Positions 43,537 to 52,233 of a stretch of DNA of 64,000 nucleotides are shown in pieces. The notes under the pieces were generated by a model. That model worked only from the letters and a program-made list of their open reading frames with translations, had not been told where the DNA came from and made no database searches. Both the position numbers and the translations under genes were made by a program. Source of the stretch: Pseudomonas sp. M47T1 (GTDB lineage: Bacteria; Pseudomonadota; Gammaproteobacteria; Pseudomonadales; Pseudomonadaceae); assembly GCF_000263855.1 (NCBI RefSeq), contig NZ_AJWX01000028.1, forward strand, positions 1 to 64,000, written 5' to 3'. Numbering within the stretch: the stretch's first letter is position 1; each line of letters starts with the position of its first letter.

Positions 43537-43542
43537 GCTGGC

Positions 43543-44253
43543 TCAATTGCCCGAAAAGCGGTCACGGCTGTTGGTGAGGTGCAGCACCATGGCCGCCCGC
43601 GCAGCGTCCGGGTCCTGCTTGCGAATAGCATTGAAAATGGCCTCGTGCTCAAGGCTCGCCAGGTAGCCCAGGCGGGCGAAGTCGGCGTCGCCGCGCTCTT
43701 CGGCCTTGACCCGCGTACGGGGGATCATCGAGTCGCCGAGGTGCTGCATGATCTCGGTGAAGTACGTGTTGCCCGTGGCCTCGGCAATCAACTGGTGGAA
43801 GCGCTTGTCCTCTTCCACGCAGCTGTCGTTGCTGGCCAGGGACGCCTGGTAATCATCCAGCGCGTGGCGCATGCGTTGCAGTTGATCGTCACTGCGGCGC
43901 AGCGCTGCCAGGGCCACGGCCTGCACTTCCAGGCCCAGGCGCAACTCGAGAATGCCGCGCACGCTGGCAGCGGTGTCCAGGGTCAGGCGCAAGCCCAGTT
44001 GCGATTCGCGCTCCAGCACGAAGGTGCCGATGCCATGACGGGTTTCCACCAGCCCCGAGGCTTGCAGTTTAGAAATGGCCTCGCGCACCACCGTGCGGCT
44101 GACCCCATGCTCACGCACGATGGTCGGTTCGGACGGCAGCTTGTCGCCGGGGCGAAACTGCCCCAGCAGAATCTGCTGGCGCAGCGTTTCCACCAGCTCA
44201 TGGGCCAGGCTGGTGGCGCGCTTGCGGGTGGGTGCATGGTGTTCGTCGTGCAT
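43543..44253 (-). CDS. GntR-family regulator, FadR/FCD subgroup
   Basis: The 236-aa regulator has an N-terminal winged HTH with the consensus PGDKLPSEPTIVREHGVSRTVVREAI and 'GLVETRHGIGTFVL', and an FCD domain with DKRFHQLIAEATGN and a metal-ligand His near LEHEAIFNAI. Such proteins usually sense a small organic acid. No catabolic genes are adjacent, so the target is not evident. Confidence 0.9.
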   Translation of the reverse strand: MHDEHHAPTRKRATSLAHELVETLRQQILLGQFRPGDKLPSEPTIVREHGVSRTVVREAISKLQASGLVETRHGIGTFVLERESQLGLRLTLDTAASVRGILELRLGLEVQAVALAALRRSDDQLQRMRHALDDYQASLASNDSCVEEDKRFHQLIAEATGNTYFTEIMQHLGDSMIPRTRVKAEERGDADFARLGYLASLEHEAIFNAIRKQDPDAARAAMVLHLTNSRDRFSGN

Positions 44254-44326
44254 GCCAACAGGTTCCGCTGAAGGAGATTATCGCCCAGCTTACCACCAAG
44301 CCCCCCACATCACCTCGCCCCTCCCG

Positions 44327-44400
44327 TAGCTGCCGCCAGGCTGCGAAGGCGCGCACAGCGGGCCCGCGATCGATATGGCACCGCCGAAGACGCTGCAGAC
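44327..44400. repeat. Class B REP pair
   Basis: gtagctgccgccaggctgcgaagg starts at 44327 (core ctgccgccaggctgcg); the opposite arm near 44385-44400 (gaagacgctgcagac) is diverged. It lies in the 175-nt gap between the GntR start and the ybgE stop. Confidence 0.6.
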
Positions 44401-44428
44401 CTTTCCCAGCCTGACGGTGTCCAAGGGC

Positions 44429-44713
44429 TCAGTGGATAAGGCTTGCATAACCCAGGCCCATCAACCCCCACCCCACCAGCGGGTGGAACACCACCCGCCA
44501 CGCCCACGCCTGCGGGTCGAACCCCACGCCATGCACGTAACCGGCCGCAATGCCCCACATGATCATCACCAGCACGCCATGGCTGTACTGCCCGCGACCG
44601 TCGAGCAGCAGCACCGGGTGCACCAGCAAAATCAGGCTCAGCGGCATCACCATCAGTAACGACAACCCGCGGCTGAGGGGCCGGCGCAGCAGGCCCAGGG
44701 CTTCAGCGTGCAT
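44429..44713 (-). CDS. ybgE: Cytochrome bd operon membrane protein YbgE
   Basis: The 94-aa protein has about three TM segments. 'AAGYVHGVGFDPQAWAWRVVFHPL' matches the hallmark of YbgE (E. coli has GVIHGVGFRPQ in the same place). YbgE is the last gene of cyd operons and its role is not well defined, probably assembly or stability of the oxidase. The ATG at 44713 overlaps the end of cydX by 11 bp. Confidence 0.85.
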   Translation of the reverse strand: MHAEALGLLRRPLSRGLSLLMVMPLSLILLVHPVLLLDGRGQYSHGVLVMIMWGIAAGYVHGVGFDPQAWAWRVVFHPLVGWGLMGLGYASLIH

Positions 44714-44819
44714 CGGCGCCGTCCTCGTCCAGCACGCCGCTGGCCTCCAGCCACAGGGCGTTGATGATGCCGAAGCCACAGGCCAGCAACACACCCAGAA
44801 TCCAGGCGAAATACCACAT
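44703..44819 (-). CDS. cydX: Cytochrome bd small subunit CydX
   Basis: The 38-aa single-TM peptide begins MWYFAWILGVLLACGFGIIN and ends DEDGADAR. The N-terminal W-Y-F-x-W-I-L-G and the conserved Glu after ALWLE are the CydX signature. It starts 12 nt after the cydB stop. CydX packs against CydA and stabilises the hemes of the bd oxidase. Confidence 0.95.
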   Translation of the reverse strand: MWYFAWILGVLLACGFGIINALWLEASGVLDEDGADAR

Positions 44820-44831
44820 GTGCGTCACTCC

Positions 44832-45974
44832 TCAATAAAGACCATGGGGGTTGCTGTCGATGTGCGCGGTGGTGACCTTGCCCCACATCTTGGCGTAGCA
44901 CCACAATGTGTAGCAGAGGATCAACGGCACAAAAATCGCCGCCGCCGCCAGCATGATCATCAGCGTGGTATGGCTGGACACCGCGTCCCACACGGTCAGG
45001 CTCGACGCCGGGTCCAGGCTGGACGGCATGACGAAGGGGAACAACGCAAAACCGGCGGTGCACAGGGTGCCGACAATCGCCAGGCTGCTGCCCAGGAAGG
45101 CCAGCCTGGCTTTGTGACCCAAGGCGGCCAGCAGCGCCAGCAGGCCGCCAAACACGCCCAGCAACGGCGCGATGGCGCTGAGCGGGTGCTGCACGTAATT
45201 GCCCATCCAGCCCGGGTTGCCTGCCACCACCGTCTTGGCCAGCGGGTTGAGCGCAGCGTTAGTGTCCACCGCCGAACTGATCACCAGCCCGTGGATGTTG
45301 CCCAACGCCAGCCACACACCGGCGGCCAGGAACGCCAGCAGGTAGACGAAGGCCAGCACCTGCGACGCCAGACTTGCGCGCCGGGCCATGGCGCCTTCGG
45401 TGCGCATCATCAACCAGGTGCCGCCATGCAGGGTCAGCATGCTCAGGCTGACCACCCCGGCCAGCAGGCCGAAGGGGCTGAGCAGTTGCCAGAACGAGCC
45501 GTGGTAACTGCTGCGCAGGCTGTCATCGAACTGGAACGGCAAGCCCAGCAGCAGGTTGCCGAAGGCCACGCCAAACACCAGCGACGGCACCAGCGCACCC
45601 ACGAACAGCGCCCAGTCCCAACTCTGCCGCCAGCGGGTGTTGTCCAGTTTGCTGCGGTAGTCGAAGCCAACCGGGCGCACGAACAGCGCGAACAACACCA
45701 GCAGCAACGCCCAGTACAACCCCGAGAACGCCGCCGAGTACACCAGCGGCCAGGCGGCGAACAGGGCGCCACCGGCGGTGATCAGCCACACCTGGTTGCC
45801 GTCCCAATGCGGCGCGATGGTATTGATCACCACCCGCCGCTCATTGTCGGTACGGCCCACGAACGGCATCAGTGCGGCGGCGCCCAGGTCGAAGCCGTCA
45901 GTCAGGGCAAAGGCAATTAGCAGCACCCCCACTAACACCCACCAGATCAGCTTGAGGTTTTCATAATCGAACAT
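44832..45974 (-). CDS. cydB: Cytochrome bd ubiquinol oxidase subunit II
   Basis: The 380-aa subunit has about eight or nine TM segments. Conserved motifs are 'LTDGFDLGAAALMPF', 'IAPHWDGNQVWLITAGGALFAAWP' and 'TWLMMRTEGAMARRA'. The start codon shares its A with the cydA stop (TGATG), so translation is coupled. With CydA and CydX it forms the high-affinity quinol oxidase. Confidence 0.96.
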   Translation of the reverse strand: MFDYENLKLIWWVLVGVLLIAFALTDGFDLGAAALMPFVGRTDNERRVVINTIAPHWDGNQVWLITAGGALFAAWPLVYSAAFSGLYWALLLVLFALFVRPVGFDYRSKLDNTRWRQSWDWALFVGALVPSLVFGVAFGNLLLGLPFQFDDSLRSSYHGSFWQLLSPFGLLAGVVSLSMLTLHGGTWLMMRTEGAMARRASLASQVLAFVYLLAFLAAGVWLALGNIHGLVISSAVDTNAALNPLAKTVVAGNPGWMGNYVQHPLSAIAPLLGVFGGLLALLAALGHKARLAFLGSSLAIVGTLCTAGFALFPFVMPSSLDPASSLTVWDAVSSHTTLMIMLAAAAIFVPLILCYTLWCYAKMWGKVTTAHIDSNPHGLY

Positions 45975-47563
45975 CAGTGGGCTCCTTGCAGCACAGGCGA
46001 AGAGGCAACGGCAGGGTCGCGCTCGAAGTGATAGCGGCCGGTGTGCAGGCTGCTGGGGCCCAGGCGGGCAAACTTGATCATCAGGTACATCTCGATCACC
46101 AGCAGCACGCTGTAGAACGCCACCAGCGCCAGCAGCGAAGCCCAGACATCCGCCGACGACAGGCTCGACGCCGATAGATGCACCGGCAGCACCTCACCGA
46201 TGGACCAGGGCTGGCGACCATGCTCGGCCACGTACCAGCCGGTCTGGGTGGCCACCCACGGCAACGGCAGGCTCAACAGCGCCCAGCGCAGCAGCCAGCG
46301 CTTGTCGGTTTCACTCTTGCGAGCGGAGGCCCAGAAGGCGCACACCAACAGCGCCAACATCAGCAAGCCACTGACCACCATCAGCCGGAAGGTCCAGAAA
46401 ATCGAGGCTACGCCGGGTATCGAGTCCAGCGCCGCCTGCTTGACCTGTGCGTCGCTGGCGTCCACCACCTTCTCGGTGTATTTCTTCAGCAGCAAGCCAT
46501 AGCCCAGGTCTTTCTTCACGGCGTTGAAATCGCTGACCGTCTGCGCGCTGTGATCTCCACCGCGCAAACGGCCAAGCAGCTCGTAAGCCAGCATGCCATT
46601 GCGGATACGCGCCTGGTGTTCGGTGACCAAATCCTTGATGCCGGTGACCTGGGTGTCCACCGAGCGCGTGGCGATGATGCCCATCACGTAGGGGATCTTC
46701 ACCGCATAGTCGGTGCGCTGCTCCGCCTGGTTGGGCAGGCCGAACAGGGTGAACGCCGCCGGTGCCGGCTCGGTGTCCCACTCGGCTTCGATGGCCGCCA
46801 GCTTGGTCTTCTGCACATCACCGATCTCGTAGCCAGACTCGTCGCCCAGCACGATCACCGACAGAATCGACGCCAGGCCGAAGGCTGCCGCAATAGCGAA
46901 CGAACGCCGGGCAAAGCCGACGTCGCGGCCCTTGAGCAGGTACCAGCTGGAAATGGCCAGCACGAAAATCGCCCCGGTCACATAGCCCGAGGCCACGGTA
47001 TGCACGAACTTGACCTGGGCCACGGGGTTGAGCAGCAACTGGCTGAAGCTGGTCAGCTCCATGCGCATGGTGGTGAAGTTGAACTCGGCACCCACCGGGT
47101 TCTGCATCCAGCCGTTGGCGATCAGAATCCACAGCGCCGAAAGGTTCGAACCCAAGGCCACCAACCAGGTCACGCCCAGATGCTGAACCCGCGACAGGCG
47201 CTCCCAGCCAAAGAAGAACAGGCCGATGAAGGTCGATTCAAGGAAGAACGCCATCATGCCTTCAATGGCCAGCGGCGCACCGAAAATGTCACCCACGTAG
47301 TGGCTGTAATAGGACCAGTTGGTGCCGAACTGAAACTCCATGGTGAGCCCGGTGGTAACCCCCAGGGCGAAGTTGATGCCGAACAGCTTGCCCCAGAAAC
47401 GGGTCATGTCCTTGTACACCTGCTTGCCCGTCATCACGTAGACGGACTCCATGATGGCCAGCAGGAAGGTCATGCCCAGGGTCAGTGGAATGAACAGGAA
47501 GTGATACAGCGCGGTCATTGCGAACTGCAGCCGGGATAGGTCGACGACTGATTCGGAAATCAT
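45974..47563 (-). CDS. cydA: Cytochrome bd ubiquinol oxidase subunit I
   Basis: The 529-aa subunit carries heme ligands in the usual places: a His in LSRLQFAMTALYHFLFIPLT, a His in KFVHTVASGYV, and a Met in IPYVMGI. The quinol-binding Q-loop ends in GWYVAEHGRQPW. Length and the long Q-loop match E. coli CydA rather than the shorter cyanide-insensitive CioA usual in Pseudomonas. The ATG at 47563 overlaps the cydP stop by 4 bp. The frame is open upstream to about 47851, but that part lacks homology. Confidence 0.95.
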   Translation of the reverse strand: MISESVVDLSRLQFAMTALYHFLFIPLTLGMTFLLAIMESVYVMTGKQVYKDMTRFWGKLFGINFALGVTTGLTMEFQFGTNWSYYSHYVGDIFGAPLAIEGMMAFFLESTFIGLFFFGWERLSRVQHLGVTWLVALGSNLSALWILIANGWMQNPVGAEFNFTTMRMELTSFSQLLLNPVAQVKFVHTVASGYVTGAIFVLAISSWYLLKGRDVGFARRSFAIAAAFGLASILSVIVLGDESGYEIGDVQKTKLAAIEAEWDTEPAPAAFTLFGLPNQAEQRTDYAVKIPYVMGIIATRSVDTQVTGIKDLVTEHQARIRNGMLAYELLGRLRGGDHSAQTVSDFNAVKKDLGYGLLLKKYTEKVVDASDAQVKQAALDSIPGVASIFWTFRLMVVSGLLMLALLVCAFWASARKSETDKRWLLRWALLSLPLPWVATQTGWYVAEHGRQPWSIGEVLPVHLSASSLSSADVWASLLALVAFYSVLLVIEMYLMIKFARLGPSSLHTGRYHFERDPAVASSPVLQGAH

Positions 47564-47757
47564 TTCGGACTCTTCTGAAGGGAGGCGGAGGGGGTGCCGA
47601 ACAAGTGTCGGCTGATAGTCGTGGCGTCGTCCGTGACGCCTGCCGCCGGCCCGAACCAGACCAGGCGGATCCCCACCAATAGCACCAGCTTGAGCACCAG
47701 GACCACGGCGATATCCTTGGCCAGAGGCTTTTTCAGAAAGTCGAAATGAGCGGACAT
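47560..47757 (-). CDS. cydP: Cytochrome oxidase small membrane protein CydP
   Basis: The 65-aa protein has one TM segment preceded by KKPLAKDIAVVLVLKLVLLVGI, within residues 8-30, and 'RLVWFGPAAG' after it. This matches the CydP family encoded just before cydA in several proteobacteria. It overlaps cydA by 4 bp (ATGA) and is first behind the Anr-type promoter, so it leads the operon cydP-A-B-X-ybgE. An accessory role in bd oxidase assembly is inferred. Confidence 0.85.
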   Translation of the reverse strand: MSAHFDFLKKPLAKDIAVVLVLKLVLLVGIRLVWFGPAAGVTDDATTISRHLFGTPSASLQKSPK

Positions 47758-47782
47758 GGCGGCTACTCGGTGGAGGTGCGCC

Positions 47783-47824
47783 ATTCTTGTCGGGGGCCTG
47801 CGGGGACTTGTTGACCCAGATCAA
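47783..47824 (-). promoter_or_regulatory. Anr/FNR box and -10 of the cyd operon
   Basis: On the minus strand TTGATCTGGGTCAA (47811-47824) fits the Anr consensus TTGAT-N4-(A/G)TCAA. A -10-like AAGAAT lies at 47783-47788. The box centre is 32 bp from the -10 centre, which places it at about -41.5, the class II activation position. It predicts induction of the bd oxidase at low oxygen. Confidence 0.85.
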
Positions 47825-47861
47825 TTTCAAATAGCCATCACTGTGTGGCAAAGCGCCACAG

Positions 47862-48120
47862 CACGGCTATCCAAGTAATACTGCTGCAAGCGCTGGGCAT
47901 CTCGCGGCCTGCTCGAGGTCCGCCAGAATCTGCGTCGCCAGGCCGCGACAGCGCGGCGGCTCCGCCACCCACAGGTCATTGACGAACAAACGTCAACACT
48001 CGGTGCGGCCGGTGGCACCGGCTACCCACTCGTCACCGTCGTGAACCAGGCAGGCAACAGGCAGCGTGGGCGACGCGGTATGTCAGGAAATTATGCATCG
48101 CCAATGACACGGCCTATGTT
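47862..48120 (-). pseudogene. Decayed GNAT N-acetyltransferase fragment
   Basis: On the minus strand one frame reads VHDGDEWVAGATGRTEC, stop, RLFVNDLWVAEPPRCRGLATQ and ILADLEQAA, then a stop. The pattern V-x-D-L-W-V-A-E-x-x-R-x-R-G-L-x-x-x-I-L is the GNAT acetyl-CoA loop. A further GNAT-like piece (IGRVIGDA) lies upstream in another frame. The 3' end runs up to the Anr box. At least one in-frame stop and one frame break make it non-functional. It fills the 383-nt gap between cydP and the efflux operon. Confidence 0.65.
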
Positions 48121-48140
48121 CGCTGCTACGCACGCCGCGC

Positions 48141-49301
48141 TCAATCCTCGTCCCCCTTCTGGGATGCCCCCCGCTCATCCTCAACCACGTAGCCGGTATC
48201 AATACTCACCACCACCGACATCCCCGGCCGCAGGCGTTGGGCTTGCGGCTGATCCTTGTCCACGGTGATGCGCACCGGGATGCGCTGGGCGATCTTGACG
48301 AAGTTGCCGGTGGCGTTGTCGGCCTGCAGCAGGCTGAACTCCGAGCCGGTGGCCGGCGAGATGCGTTGCACGTGGCCGCGCAGGCGCAGGTGGTTGAGGG
48401 CGTCGACGGTGAAGGTGGCGGGCTGGCCCACGCGCACGTTGGCCATCTGCGTTTCCTTCATATTGGCGATGAGCCACAGGGTGTCGGGCACCAGCGCCAT
48501 CAGCTGCGCGCCGGAGTTGACGTAGGCGCCCAGGCGCACGCTGATCTGCCCCAGCTGGCCGTCACGGGGGGCGGTGATGCGGGTGTTGGAATAGTCGATG
48601 CGGGCCAGCTCGACGGCGGCTTCGTCATTACTGACGGCGGCCTCCAGGGACGCACGGTTGACGATGACGGTCTGCAGGTCCTGTTTCGAGATTTCCAGCG
48701 CGGCCTTGGCCTGGGCCAGGCTGGCGATGGCCGCGGCGTTGGCGGCGCGGGCCACGTCCAGTTGGCTTTTGGACACTGAGCCGTCGCTGATCAGCTCCTG
48801 GTTGCGGCGCAGGTCGGCGGCGCTTTTCTGTGCCTGGGCGTCGCTGTCGCCGATGGCGGCCTGGCGCTGGGCGATGGTGGCTTCGGCGCTGCGCCGCTGT
48901 TGCAGGTTGTTGGCCAGGCTGGCCTTGGCCTGATCCAACTGGGCCAGGGACTGGTCGACTTTCTGTTTGTAGATGCGGTCGTCCAGGCGCACCAGCAGGT
49001 CGCCGGCCTTTACGAACTGGAAGTCCTGCACCGGCACTTCGAACACGTAGCCGCTCAGCTGCGGGCCAATGATGGTGGTCTGGCCGCGCACCAAGGCGTC
49101 CTCAGTGCTTTCGACCTTGCTGCTGAAGGGCGGCAACTCCCAGGCGTACAGCACAATCAGCACGCCGACGACGGCGATGCTGGCGAACATCAGTGAGGAA
49201 ATAACCCTCACCCGCAATGAACGTGGCGCCGTGGCGGCAGGCGCGACGCCTTCGGGGGTGGAGGCAATGGCGTTGGTGGTCGTGGTGGTGGGTTCGGTCA
49301 T
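48141..49301 (-). CDS. EmrA/HlyD-type membrane fusion protein
   Basis: The 386-aa adaptor has an N-terminal cytoplasmic tail rich in Thr, one TM anchor (about residues 35-57), and the EmrA segment 'STEDALVRGQTTIIGPQLSGYV'. A long Ala/Gln coiled coil follows, then the second lipoyl half 'NTRITAPRDGQLGQISVRLGAYV'. It partners the DHA2 permease upstream; the start overlaps that stop by 4 bp (ATGA), and no separate Shine-Dalgarno is seen. A TolC-like channel must come from elsewhere. Confidence 0.92.
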   Translation of the reverse strand: MTEPTTTTTNAIASTPEGVAPAATAPRSLRVRVISSLMFASIAVVGVLIVLYAWELPPFSSKVESTEDALVRGQTTIIGPQLSGYVFEVPVQDFQFVKAGDLLVRLDDRIYKQKVDQSLAQLDQAKASLANNLQQRRSAEATIAQRQAAIGDSDAQAQKSAADLRRNQELISDGSVSKSQLDVARAANAAAIASLAQAKAALEISKQDLQTVIVNRASLEAAVSNDEAAVELARIDYSNTRITAPRDGQLGQISVRLGAYVNSGAQLMALVPDTLWLIANMKETQMANVRVGQPATFTVDALNHLRLRGHVQRISPATGSEFSLLQADNATGNFVKIAQRIPVRITVDKDQPQAQRLRPGMSVVVSIDTGYVVEDERGASQKGDED

Positions 49302-50953
49302 GAAGAGGAAACGCCGCTGGCAGGCACAGAAGGCGGTGGTGGCGCCGCCTGGGTGGTGGTGAGCAGCCACAGGCTGCGGATGAATATCCAGGTCATGGTC
49401 AATACCGCGACCACGCTGATGAACATGAACACATCGTTGTAGGCCAGTATGTTGGCTTCGCGCGTGGCCACGGTGGACAGCGCGCGATAGCCCAGGCTGG
49501 TGCGCAGCGAGGGGTCGGCCACGGTCGAAGCATAGCTGGCGGCGCTGCTCTGCACGCGGGCTACCACGCGGGGGTCGAGCAGGGTCAACTGCTCGACGAT
49601 GACGCTGGAGTGGAATTTTTCCCGCACAATCTGATAGGTGCCCAGCAAGGCCGCGCCGATCAGGCTGCCCAGGTTATTGCAGATACCGAAGAGCACCGAG
49701 AAACTGATCAGGTTGCGCGGGTTGGTGACCACGTTGCGGGTGCCCAGGGCCATGGTGGGGCCGACGAAAAAGGCACCGCCGAAGGCCAGCAGAAACTGAC
49801 TGAAATACATGTTCCAGGGGCGCGTAAGGTTATTGGAAAACGAGTCCATGTAGGAACCCGTGGCCATCAGCGCCAGGGACACGATCAGCGGCATGAACAG
49901 GTGTTCCGGGCGAATGGTCCACGCGCTGACCGCCAGGCCCGCAACGGCCCCCGCCAGCATCACGAAGTACAGGCTGCGCATCTGTTCCTGGCTCATGTTC
50001 AGGGCTTGCAGGAAGCCTACCGCCCCGGTGGACTGCTCCGAGGTGACCATGCGGATGAGGATCACGCTCAAGGCCAGGCGAATGGCCACGCCGCTGCCCA
50101 GCCAGCGAGTCATCAGCATCGGGTTGCTGCGGTTGTGCTCGATGGCCAGGCCCAGCATGATCAAGGCGATGGCCGCGGCCAGCGCCACGCCGATCCACGG
50201 CGCCGACAGCCACCAGTCGATGCGCCCCAGGGACAGCACCGCGCACAGCAGCGCAAAGCCGCCGGCAAGGATGGCGAAGGTGAGGAAGTCCAGCGGCTCG
50301 AACGTCTTGAAACGGTCACCGGGCGGCAACTTGAGCATGAACACGCAGCCCAGCGCCGTCAGTGCCAGGCCCAGTTCGAACAGGTACAGCCCGCGCCACT
50401 CGGCAATTTGCAGCAGGTCTTCGGAAAACACCCGCGCCAGTGGCAGCGCCAGTTGCGAGGTGCCCAGGCCCAGCACCAACGCTTTCAGCCGCCACTTGGC
50501 CGGGAACGCCTGGATCATGTAGTACAACCCCAGTGAACTCAGCGCTGCCCCTACCATGCCGTGGGCCGCCCGCACGGCGACGGCCGAGTTGAGGTCGTTG
50601 ACGAACAGGTGGGCGAAGGTCACCAGCGCATACAGCACCAGGAACACTTCGGTGAAGGCGCGCAGGCCAAACTGTTGGCGAAATTTCACCAGCACCAGGT
50701 TCATGGAAATGTTGGTCATGACGTAGGCGGCAGGCAGCCACGCCATTTCCGCCTGGGTGGCGCCCAGCGCGCCCTGCAGAAACTGCAGGTTGGCGGTGAC
50801 CAGTGCATTGCCCAGGCCACCGGTGATCGCCACCAACAGCCCGACCACGGCGAACGCCAGGCGCTTGGCATTGGAATGCAAGGGCGTCGAGGGCGAACCG
50901 GGCAGGCTCGGCTTCTCGTGGGGCAGCCATTGGTGGGGGGTGTACTGGTCCAT
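49298..50953 (-). CDS. DHA2-family MFS efflux transporter, EmrB-like
   Basis: The 551-aa permease has about 14 TM segments. It begins with a 30-residue cytoplasmic tail, then 'ITGGLGNALVTANLQFLQGALGATQAEMAWLPAAYVM' (residues about 40-76, the DHA2 motif D region). A long loop before the last TM has 'SVIVEQLTLLDPRVVARV'. It works with the EmrA-like adaptor to export toxic compounds. ATG at 50953 is used; a GTG two codons upstream is possible. No regulator is adjacent. Confidence 0.92.
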   Translation of the reverse strand: MDQYTPHQWLPHEKPSLPGSPSTPLHSNAKRLAFAVVGLLVAITGGLGNALVTANLQFLQGALGATQAEMAWLPAAYVMTNISMNLVLVKFRQQFGLRAFTEVFLVLYALVTFAHLFVNDLNSAVAVRAAHGMVGAALSSLGLYYMIQAFPAKWRLKALVLGLGTSQLALPLARVFSEDLLQIAEWRGLYLFELGLALTALGCVFMLKLPPGDRFKTFEPLDFLTFAILAGGFALLCAVLSLGRIDWWLSAPWIGVALAAAIALIMLGLAIEHNRSNPMLMTRWLGSGVAIRLALSVILIRMVTSEQSTGAVGFLQALNMSQEQMRSLYFVMLAGAVAGLAVSAWTIRPEHLFMPLIVSLALMATGSYMDSFSNNLTRPWNMYFSQFLLAFGGAFFVGPTMALGTRNVVTNPRNLISFSVLFGICNNLGSLIGAALLGTYQIVREKFHSSVIVEQLTLLDPRVVARVQSSAASYASTVADPSLRTSLGYRALSTVATREANILAYNDVFMFISVVAVLTMTWIFIRSLWLLTTTQAAPPPPSVPASGVSSS

Positions 50954-51063
50954 TGGCACCTGTTGGAGTCAGAAAAACGTTGACCCTATGAGGGTACCAG
51001 TAAATCTGACTGCAACGGCTTGCGCCAGTTCGCGAATGTCGCCTTCGGCCGCCCCGCAGCCTC

Positions 51064-51158
51064 TGTAGCCGCTGCCGAAGGCTGCGCTGGCCGGCTGTGC
51101 ACTGTAGATACTCGGCGAGGCACAGGGCCAGCGCAGCCTGGCGGCAGCGGCAATTACA
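51064..51158. repeat. Class B REP pair
   Basis: Arms tgtagccgctgccgaaggct... (from 51064) and ...agcctggcggcagcggcaat (to about 51155), both ending inside in gctggcc/ggccagc. It separates the efflux pair from galD and may end the gallate operon transcript, 14 nt past the galD stop. Confidence 0.85.
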
Positions 51159-51171
51159 CGGCGTCAGCGGT

Positions 51172-52230
51172 TCATCCGATGCAGACCTTGCCGTCGAACA
51201 ACAGCCGCGCGGTGCGCACCAGGCCGCAGCTGACGACCTTGCCGTTGTCGTTGTGCACGGCCACGGTGAATTCGCCCGTGGGGTGCTCCACGGCCAGGCG
51301 CTTGTGGGCGCCTTCAGGCACCACGCCAAGGTCGCTGGCCACCGAGCCGGGATAGAGGCACGCCGTGGCCACGCTGACCGCGCCGAACACGCCGATGGAG
51401 GCGTGGCATTTGTGCGGGATAAAGCTGCGACTGCTGATGGCCCCACCCTGTTGCGGCGCGGCCACCAGGCACATTTTCGGCACCGTGCGGGCACTGACGT
51501 CGCCCAGGTTCATGGCCGGCCCCGCTTGCAGGCGGATCGACTCCAGGCGCGCCTTGAGTTCCCCATCGGCGTCCAGGTCGGCGCGGCTTTCATAACCCGT
51601 GCGGCCCAGGTCGGCGGCGCGGATCAGCACCACCGGCATGCCGTTGTCGATGCAGGTCACGGCCACGCCATCGTATTCATCGACGACGTTGCCCGTGGGA
51701 AACAACGCCCCGCAGCTGGACCCGGCGATGTCATCGAACTCGATGACCACCGCCGCCGAACTGCCCGGCACGCCGTCGATGCAAGTGTCGCCAGTGTAGG
51801 CCACTTCCCCGCCTGGGGTCTGTACCTGGGCGGTGGCGGTCTGGCCGGTGTTTTCCATGTAGATGCGCACGGCGGTGAGGTCACCGGTAGCCTGTATCAG
51901 CCCTCGCTCCAGGGCAAAGGGACCGACCCCGGCGAGGATGTTGCCGCAATTCTGGCCGAAATCCACCCGCGGCTCATCCACCACCACCTGGGCAAACAGG
52001 TAGTCTACGTCCACGCCGGGTCGCGTCGACGGCTTGATGATCGCCACCTTGCTGGTCAGTGAATCGCCGCCGCCAATGCCGTCGATCTGCCGGGCATCGG
52101 GCGAGCCCATGGCCGCCAGCAACAGGCGGTCGCGGGCTTCGGGGTCGGCAGGCAGGTCGCTGGCCAGGAAGTAGGCTCCCTTGGAGGTGCCGCCACGCAT
52201 CATCAGGCAGGGAATACGCCGCTGGGCCAT
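51172..52230 (-). CDS. galD: 4-oxalomesaconate tautomerase
   Basis: The 352-aa protein belongs to the PrpF/GalD isomerase family with a DAP-epimerase-like fold. It has the N-terminal PCLMMRGGTSKGAYF, VDFGQNCGNILAGVGPFA (catalytic-Cys-like region) and SFIPHKCHASIGVFGAV. It interconverts keto and enol forms of 4-oxalomesaconate made by GalA. GGAGGA precedes the ATG, 3 nt after galC, as the last gene of galB-galC-galD. Confidence 0.92.
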   Translation of the reverse strand: MAQRRIPCLMMRGGTSKGAYFLASDLPADPEARDRLLLAAMGSPDARQIDGIGGGDSLTSKVAIIKPSTRPGVDVDYLFAQVVVDEPRVDFGQNCGNILAGVGPFALERGLIQATGDLTAVRIYMENTGQTATAQVQTPGGEVAYTGDTCIDGVPGSSAAVVIEFDDIAGSSCGALFPTGNVVDEYDGVAVTCIDNGMPVVLIRAADLGRTGYESRADLDADGELKARLESIRLQAGPAMNLGDVSARTVPKMCLVAAPQQGGAISSRSFIPHKCHASIGVFGAVSVATACLYPGSVASDLGVVPEGAHKRLAVEHPTGEFTVAVHNDNGKVVSCGLVRTARLLFDGKVCIG

Positions 52231-52233
52231 GGG

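Noticed and set aside
47564..47851. Upstream extension of cydA to 625 residues
   Set aside because: It covers cydP in another frame and has no homology; the CydA N-terminus and the 4-bp overlap with cydP fix the start at 47563.
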